Part shown: one piece after another, positions 12,161 to 16,737 of the stretch | Layout: every line of letters starts with the position of its first letter | How positions within the stretch are numbered: position 1 is the stretch's first letter | Assembly (NCBI GenBank): GCA_036276235.1 | Contig: DATBDZ010000142.1 | Span: 1 to 16,737, forward strand | DNA: 16,737 nt | Direction: 5' to 3' | From: JANWHF01 sp036276235 | GTDB taxonomy: Bacteria > Planctomycetota > Phycisphaerae > Tepidisphaerales > Tepidisphaeraceae | The notes under the pieces: model-generated | What the model was told of the DNA's origin: nothing | Seen by the model: the letters and a program-made list of their open reading frames with translations, nothing else | The model's database searches: none | Program-made: the position numbers and the translations under genes

Positions 12161-14365
12161 CGGCGCCGCCTGAATCTCCTTCCCCATCAACATGTAATTC
12201 CACAGCGCATCAAACTGCTTCGCCGCATCACCGTCCAGAACTGCGCCGATCATTGTCTTCCCATCGCCCGAATAAAATTGCGGCATCTTGGTTTCCGGAT
12301 CGACGCGCAGCGGATTGTGCATCCAGCGGCGGTAATACTCGACGCGCAGGCGCTCCGTCACATACATGAAATTTGGCGCAGGCGCTTCATACGGAGCCGA
12401 CGGCGGCTGCGATGCGACCGCGTGACATCGGACACAACTGAAACTTTCGTTGGGCGTCGTGCCCGCCAGCTTCTGGCCGATGGCCGCGAGCTGCGGATTC
12501 GCGGCTGGGTACGGCGGATAACTCGGGGCGCAGCCGTGCTCCAGTGTGATGCCCGTTGCCAAGCCGGCGGCACGCGCCGCGAAGCCGGGCATGCGAGCCG
12601 AAAGATAATTGCGCGGCTTATATGAAATCTGCCCCGCAATGAACGACTGCATCCATCCCGGCAGCAGCTTCTCTCCGGCCCAGGTGAGAATCGGGGCGCG
12701 CTGATCGGGCGCGATCCCCTCATTGCCCACCTGCTCGATCGGCGGATATTTGTTCTTCAGCTCCTGATTCTCCGTATCTAATACCGTGGCAATAAGCGAG
12801 TCCTTCCCGTCGCGGCCATGGCAGGCGGCGCAGCGCATCGCCAACATTTGCCGTTGTGCGAACTCCGGCGCGCTGTCGCGTTTGAGCGATGTCAGATCGG
12901 TCGCGGCAAAGGACAGAATCGCGCCGCGTTGGTCGTCCGTCAGACCAAAATCCGGCGCGGATTTGCGATCCGCATCCCGCGACGCCAAACAGCCCTTCAT
13001 CCAATCACCCGCCGGAATCGCATCCAAAGCCGCGGCAAGAGAAGGTTTGACAGCGATCGGTTTCTCGTCCACGGAATGACAGTTCGCACATCCCGATGAC
13101 GCGAAAAGCGTCCGGCCATTTTCGGCGTTGCCCGATCGAGCTACGGCAAGCTCGACCTTTGATGTCGAGTTCAGATATGCCACGAGACCTTGCGCCTCCT
13201 CGGCCGACAACCGGAAATCTGGCATCGGAATCCACGTGTAATGCGCCGAAGGCTTCAACAAAAACGCAGTGAGCGCACCCGGTTTGAACTTTGCCTTTAC
13301 ATGGGCAAGCGAAATCCGCCCTTCATCCGCGCCCGGCTGCTGATCGCCCGTCCGATCGGGCGAAATGTGGCAGGCCACGCAATTGAGATTCGTAAAGGTG
13401 CGCCCCCCCGCCTCGATCATTTCTGGGCTGGAGTCTTTGGCGGTGTCCGAATTCGTCCCGAGCGTTGCCAGATAGGCGGCCACGTCCGCGGCGCGCGGAT
13501 CGATCGCATTGGCATCACCGGTTCCCCGAAATACGCGCGGCATATGCACGCGCGCCCGCATCGCGCGGGGATTGTTGATCCACGCCGCCAGCCAGTTGGC
13601 ATTCAATCGCGCGCCGGTGTCCTTGAGCGACGGCGCATCCTGCGAAAGCTCCGGCATCGCGGTCGTTGTCGCAGATCCAACAATCGTGTTGGCGGGATGA
13701 CACGCCGTGCAGCGAAGCTGCGCGATCAGAAAGCGCCCGTCGCGCACCGATTGCCCCTGCGCCAGCGCCGGGTCGGCCTGATTATGCGTCAGCATCGCCG
13801 GCGGGATCGGCTCAGCGATCATGTCCTTGGGAACCCAAAGCAGCCGAAACGCGGCATCGCCGGTTGTCGATTCGTAGATCGCAACGACATGATTCTTCCC
13901 TTTATTGAGCTGCACGTTCTGCTTCTTGACCGTCGAAAGATCATCGCCGGCTGCTTCGAGAACGGGCTGACCGTTGATGCTGAGCGTGAGCTTCCCACGA
14001 CCCTCGGCAAAGATGCTGTAAAAGTCGCGCAGGCGCATGTTCAGGTCGCCTTCAAAGGTCGCACGAAACGGCCCCGGCTCGATAAAGGGCGTAGCCGATG
14101 TGCCCGCCGGCACGTAGAGCGCAAAGAGCCGCGCGACGCGGGTATCGGAGAACGGAAGCTTCGGGGAATTTGCCGCCAGGCTTTGAATCGTCAGCGTAAT
14201 TCCAGCTTCATCCTTGCTTTCGATGGTTGGCGCAGCGGGCATCGCCGGCCGGTCGGCCGCGGGCGATGCAATCAAGCGCGCCACGACGAACAAACAGATG
14301 CAACCACCGACAATCAGAATAACGGCACGAAGGAGTGGGCGTCGAGAATGATCACGAAACAGCAT
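12158..14365 (-). CDS. Membrane-anchored multihaem cytochrome c protein with PA14-like domain
   Basis: This 735-aa protein is probably an electron carrier on the outer face of a membrane. An N-terminal anchor (about 11-33) is followed by a PA14-like beta domain (about 60-180, with DFYSIFAEGRG and LSINGQPVLE). Five CXXCH haem-binding motifs then follow: CTACH (219), CVACH (329), CANCH (426), CAACH (512) and CVRCH (644). Met-Pro sites that could give the sixth iron ligand follow four of them (Met275, Met381, Met592, Met694). After haem 3 the matching place reads SAPDF (469-473), without Met. Repeated WxxNP motifs (262-266 and 681-685) suggest module duplication. Cytochromes fused to PA14-like domains are common in planctomycetes, but no specific substrate can be named. 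No strong Shine-Dalgarno is seen. It diverges from the DUF4139 gene; I see no confident promoter in the 144-nt gap. Confidence 0.85.
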   Translation of the reverse strand: MLFRDHSRRPLLRAVILIVGGCICLFVVARLIASPAADRPAMPAAPTIESKDEAGITLTIQSLAANSPKLPFSDTRVARLFALYVPAGTSATPFIEPGPFRATFEGDLNMRLRDFYSIFAEGRGKLTLSINGQPVLEAAGDDLSTVKKQNVQLNKGKNHVVAIYESTTGDAAFRLLWVPKDMIAEPIPPAMLTHNQADPALAQGQSVRDGRFLIAQLRCTACHPANTIVGSATTTAMPELSQDAPSLKDTGARLNANWLAAWINNPRAMRARVHMPRVFRGTGDANAIDPRAADVAAYLATLGTNSDTAKDSSPEMIEAGGRTFTNLNCVACHISPDRTGDQQPGADEGRISLAHVKAKFKPGALTAFLLKPSAHYTWIPMPDFRLSAEEAQGLVAYLNSTSKVELAVARSGNAENGRTLFASSGCANCHSVDEKPIAVKPSLAAALDAIPAGDWMKGCLASRDADRKSAPDFGLTDDQRGAILSFAATDLTSLKRDSAPEFAQRQMLAMRCAACHGRDGKDSLIATVLDTENQELKNKYPPIEQVGNEGIAPDQRAPILTWAGEKLLPGWMQSFIAGQISYKPRNYLSARMPGFAARAAGLATGITLEHGCAPSYPPYPAANPQLAAIGQKLAGTTPNESFSCVRCHAVASQPPSAPYEAPAPNFMYVTERLRVEYYRRWMHNPLRVDPETKMPQFYSGDGKTMIGAVLDGDAAKQFDALWNYMLMGKEIQAAP

Positions 14366-14509
14366 GGTTCCAGATTGAACGCGCTCTTGAGCCGAAATGG
14401 AAGAGACGCGAATCAGACAATTCTGTGGAAGAAAGTCTCACCACGACGGTACAACCTCATAAGTCGTATCGCGCGCTTGGGGTCTTAGATCAATTGAGAA
14501 GGAGCAACC

Positions 14510-16657
14510 ATGTGCAGGCAATGGGTTCTCATCGCGGCATGTTCTCTCATCACCGCCGCATTCCTATGCGATCGCGCCCGCGCGCAAGCGCCGGCCACTC
14601 AGCCGAGCGGCGAGGCGGTCATTCCGATTCGTGAAGTCGTCCTCTTCAGCAGCGGCGTCGGCTACTTTGAGCATTTTGGATCGGTTCGCGATAATGGCGC
14701 CGCCGAACTGCGGTTCAAGAGCCTGCAGATTAATGACGTGCTCAAGTCGCTCGTGCTCCAGGACATGGACGGCGGCCACGTCGGCACCGTCAGCTACGCC
14801 AGTCAGGCGCCGCTCGCGCATCGGCTGCGCAGCTTCCAGGTCGATATCACCAATGACCCCAGCATGGCCGACTTGCTGCGGCAACTGCGCGGCGCGCGAG
14901 CCACGCTCAATGTCACCACCTCCAATGCGCCGATTTCCGGAACGATCCTCGGCGTCGAAACGCGCAAGATTCCCGCCACCGACAAATCGCCGGCGACCGA
15001 AATCTCTGTGCTGAATCTCAAATCCGGCAAAGTGCTGGAGTCGATCCGCATGGACGAAATCCGCGGCGTCGAGCTGGAAGACGCGCGGCTGCAAAGCGAA
15101 TTGGACGATGCGCTCAGTGCCGTCGCGCAGGCCCGCGATCAGGATAAGAAGCCGGTGACGATCAACTTCGCTGGCCAGGGCGAGCGGCGGGTCCGCATCG
15201 GCTATGTCGTCGAGACGCCCGTCTGGAAGACCAGCTATCGGCTGATCCTCAGCAAAGACAAGACGCCCGCCAAGCTGCAAGGCTGGGCAATCGTCGAAAA
15301 CCAGACCGACAATGATTGGAAGGATGTACAGCTTTCGCTGGTCAGTGGGCGGCCGATTTCATTCATTCAGGATCTGTACAACTCGCAATATATTCCGCGG
15401 CCGGTCGTGCAGCCGCCGACGATCGCGACGCTGGAGCCGCAGACTTATGCAGGCGGAATCACGCGGGAGGAGCTTGAGAAGCTGCAGGAAGCCCGCGCCA
15501 AGGAGGCGGGAGGAATCAACTATGCCTTTCTCATGGGTGGCAGGGGCGGAGGATTTGGTGGCTCTGCAGGATTCGGCGGCGGTGGTCGCGGCGGTCGCGG
15601 TGCAGACCAAGAAGGCCTCTTCGGTGGATCAGCCGGTGGGGGCGGCGAGCAAAGCAAGATGGACGTCACCGCTTCCGTGATGGCCGCCGCTTCGGGAACC
15701 CAGGTCGGCGAGCTGTTTCAATACACCGTCGGCAGCGTCTCCATCGATCGCCAGAAGTCGGCGATGATCCCAATCGTCACGGATGATGTCGATGTCGAAA
15801 AAGTATCGATCTACAACGCCGAGGTTTTCCGCGGCCATCCGCTCACCGGGGCGCGGGTGAAGAATACGACGCATAAGCACCTGCTGGCAGGCCCAATCAC
15901 CGTGCTCGATTCCAGCAGCTATGCCGGCGACGCCCGGCTTGATGATGTCCCGCCCGGCCAGGAGCGGCTGCTCAGCTACGGCATCGATCAGCAGGTGCTG
16001 GTTGACAGCCCCGAACCGACCGAAGAGCAGCAGATTACCGCCATCAAAACGGCCGGCGGCTTTCTGACGCTCACGACCAAATTCATCAATTCCCGCTCGT
16101 ATGTCATCGACAACAAGGCCGACGCCGAAAAAGTGATCATCATCGAGAACCCTCGCCAGGGAGAATGGACACTGATTGCGCCGCCCAAGGCGGATGAAAC
16201 CACCGACAAGCTCTACCGATTTCACGTGAAGGTGCCGGCGAAAAACACGATGAAGCTGGGCGTGCGGTTTGAGTACGTGGCCGATGGCCGCGTCTTGCTC
16301 ACCGATGTTCCGGATTCGGACCTGGCGGTTTACATCAAGAACGCGCATCTCTCGCAAGAAGTGCGCGACGCGCTGGCAAAGCTGACGGCCATGCGCGCCG
16401 TGCTGGCCGATCTGGAGGGCCACACGAAAGATCGACAGACGCAGGTCGGCACCATCGAAACCGAGCAAACCCGAATCCGCGAAAACATGAAGACCGTGTC
16501 GGCCAACACGGACTACTACAACCGCCTGATCAAGAAGCTCGACGAGCAGGAGACCGCCATCGAGGCGCTACAAAAGGAAATGGCCGACCTGCAAGCCAAG
16601 GCGGCGGCGCAGCTCAAGCAGATTCAGGATTACATCGCCGGGTTGAAGGTCGGGTGA
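14510..16657 (+). CDS. DUF4139 protein with signal peptide, Gly-rich insert and coiled coil
   Basis: The start at 14510 has AAGGAG 6 nt upstream and a signal peptide (about 1-25, cleaved after ARA). The 715-aa product carries the DUF4139 signature: TPVWKTSYRLIL (236-247), then GWAIVENQTDNDWKDVQLSL (258-277) and VSGRPISF (278-285). The N-terminal half begins with VVLFSSGVGYFEH (43-55), typical of related proteins in which this early strand hairpin occurs. A Gly-rich, low-complexity tract (343-379, few other residues than Gly, Arg, Ser, Phe and Ala) interrupts the domain. The last hundred or so residues (about 613-712) form a long coiled coil. The protein is likely periplasmic or surface-located. 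The biochemical function of the family is unknown. It stands alone, divergent from the cytochrome gene. Confidence 0.85.
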   Translation: MCRQWVLIAACSLITAAFLCDRARAQAPATQPSGEAVIPIREVVLFSSGVGYFEHFGSVRDNGAAELRFKSLQINDVLKSLVLQDMDGGHVGTVSYASQAPLAHRLRSFQVDITNDPSMADLLRQLRGARATLNVTTSNAPISGTILGVETRKIPATDKSPATEISVLNLKSGKVLESIRMDEIRGVELEDARLQSELDDALSAVAQARDQDKKPVTINFAGQGERRVRIGYVVETPVWKTSYRLILSKDKTPAKLQGWAIVENQTDNDWKDVQLSLVSGRPISFIQDLYNSQYIPRPVVQPPTIATLEPQTYAGGITREELEKLQEARAKEAGGINYAFLMGGRGGGFGGSAGFGGGGRGGRGADQEGLFGGSAGGGGEQSKMDVTASVMAAASGTQVGELFQYTVGSVSIDRQKSAMIPIVTDDVDVEKVSIYNAEVFRGHPLTGARVKNTTHKHLLAGPITVLDSSSYAGDARLDDVPPGQERLLSYGIDQQVLVDSPEPTEEQQITAIKTAGGFLTLTTKFINSRSYVIDNKADAEKVIIIENPRQGEWTLIAPPKADETTDKLYRFHVKVPAKNTMKLGVRFEYVADGRVLLTDVPDSDLAVYIKNAHLSQEVRDALAKLTAMRAVLADLEGHTKDRQTQVGTIETEQTRIRENMKTVSANTDYYNRLIKKLDEQETAIEALQKEMADLQAKAAAQLKQIQDYIAGLKVG

Positions 16658-16721
16658 ACGAGCGAGGCTCGGTTAGTGTTTATAGTGAGATGAGCCGCAG
16701 GAATGCGCGCATGCTCCCTCT

Positions 16722-16737
16722 CCCCTGTACTCAGGGG
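16722..16737. repeat. Hairpin cut by the window edge
   Basis: CCCCTG (16722-16727) and CAGGGG (16732-16737) form a 6-bp stem around TACT, and the window ends on the last base. Together with the preceding CTCCCT it looks like the start of another long inverted repeat, but only one arm is visible. It lies about 65 nt after the DUF4139 stop. Confidence 0.4.

Noticed and set aside
13190..14488. 432-codon open frame on the + strand opposite the cytochrome gene
   Set aside because: The opposite strand carries five CXXCH motifs in frame with Met-Pro ligands. This frame is Arg/His-rich without any recognisable fold and runs through the divergent promoter region.
15629..16468. 279-codon open frame on the minus strand opposite the DUF4139 gene
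   Set aside because: It is a shadow of the real gene, with no ribosome binding site and no recognisable motif.

Overview
The window reads as GC-rich bacterial chromosome from a Gram-negative lineage. The best guess is a planctomycete, perhaps of the Phycisphaerae type. This rests on a large PA14-like/multi-CXXCH cytochrome c protein, a DUF4139 protein with a signal peptide, short co-directional gene groups, and intergenic gaps full of palindromic and heptanucleotide repeats. The assignment is inference. I see no phage, plasmid, insertion sequence, transposase, CRISPR array, tRNA or rRNA.

Layout. Positions 1-762 hold no convincing protein gene. They contain two palindromic repeats, a candidate small RNA (about 424-556) ending in a textbook intrinsic terminator, and an inverted repeat built of 7-bp units. 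Next come nuoA (763-1197), a secreted protein with a triplicated domain (1254-2147) and a small dimeric-barrel-like protein (2150-2575), all on the + strand. The minus strand from 8049 down to 2746 is a complete branched-chain amino-acid (HAAT-type) ABC transporter operon, livJ-livH-livM-livG-livF, with overlapping cistrons and a hairpin between the binding-protein and permease genes. Divergent from it is a putative outer-membrane beta-barrel gene (8160-9101). Then come an isolated atpC (minus), greA (plus) with a long structured leader, an HtrA-like serine protease without an export signal (minus), a divergent HxlR-family regulator (plus) with a clear palindromic operator between them, a five-haem cytochrome c protein (minus), and a DUF4139 protein (plus) that ends just before the window edge.

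How the parts relate. The only clear multi-gene pathway is the liv transporter: a lipoprotein receptor, two permeases and two ATPases. nuoA and atpC are single subunits of the respiratory NADH dehydrogenase and ATP synthase, each sitting away from its usual operon partners. The HxlR regulator probably controls itself and/or the adjacent protease.

Most unusual structure. All four convergent gene junctions carry a long inverted repeat, and each has a different sequence (2629-2696, 9155-9258, 10480-10534, 12029-12160). In three of them each arm is itself a small hairpin with a TT or AA loop. In one, the differences between the arms preserve the small hairpins. The fourth, and a related element at 563-698, is built of 7-bp repeats. 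The element at 12029-12160 supplies the stop codons of both genes flanking it.
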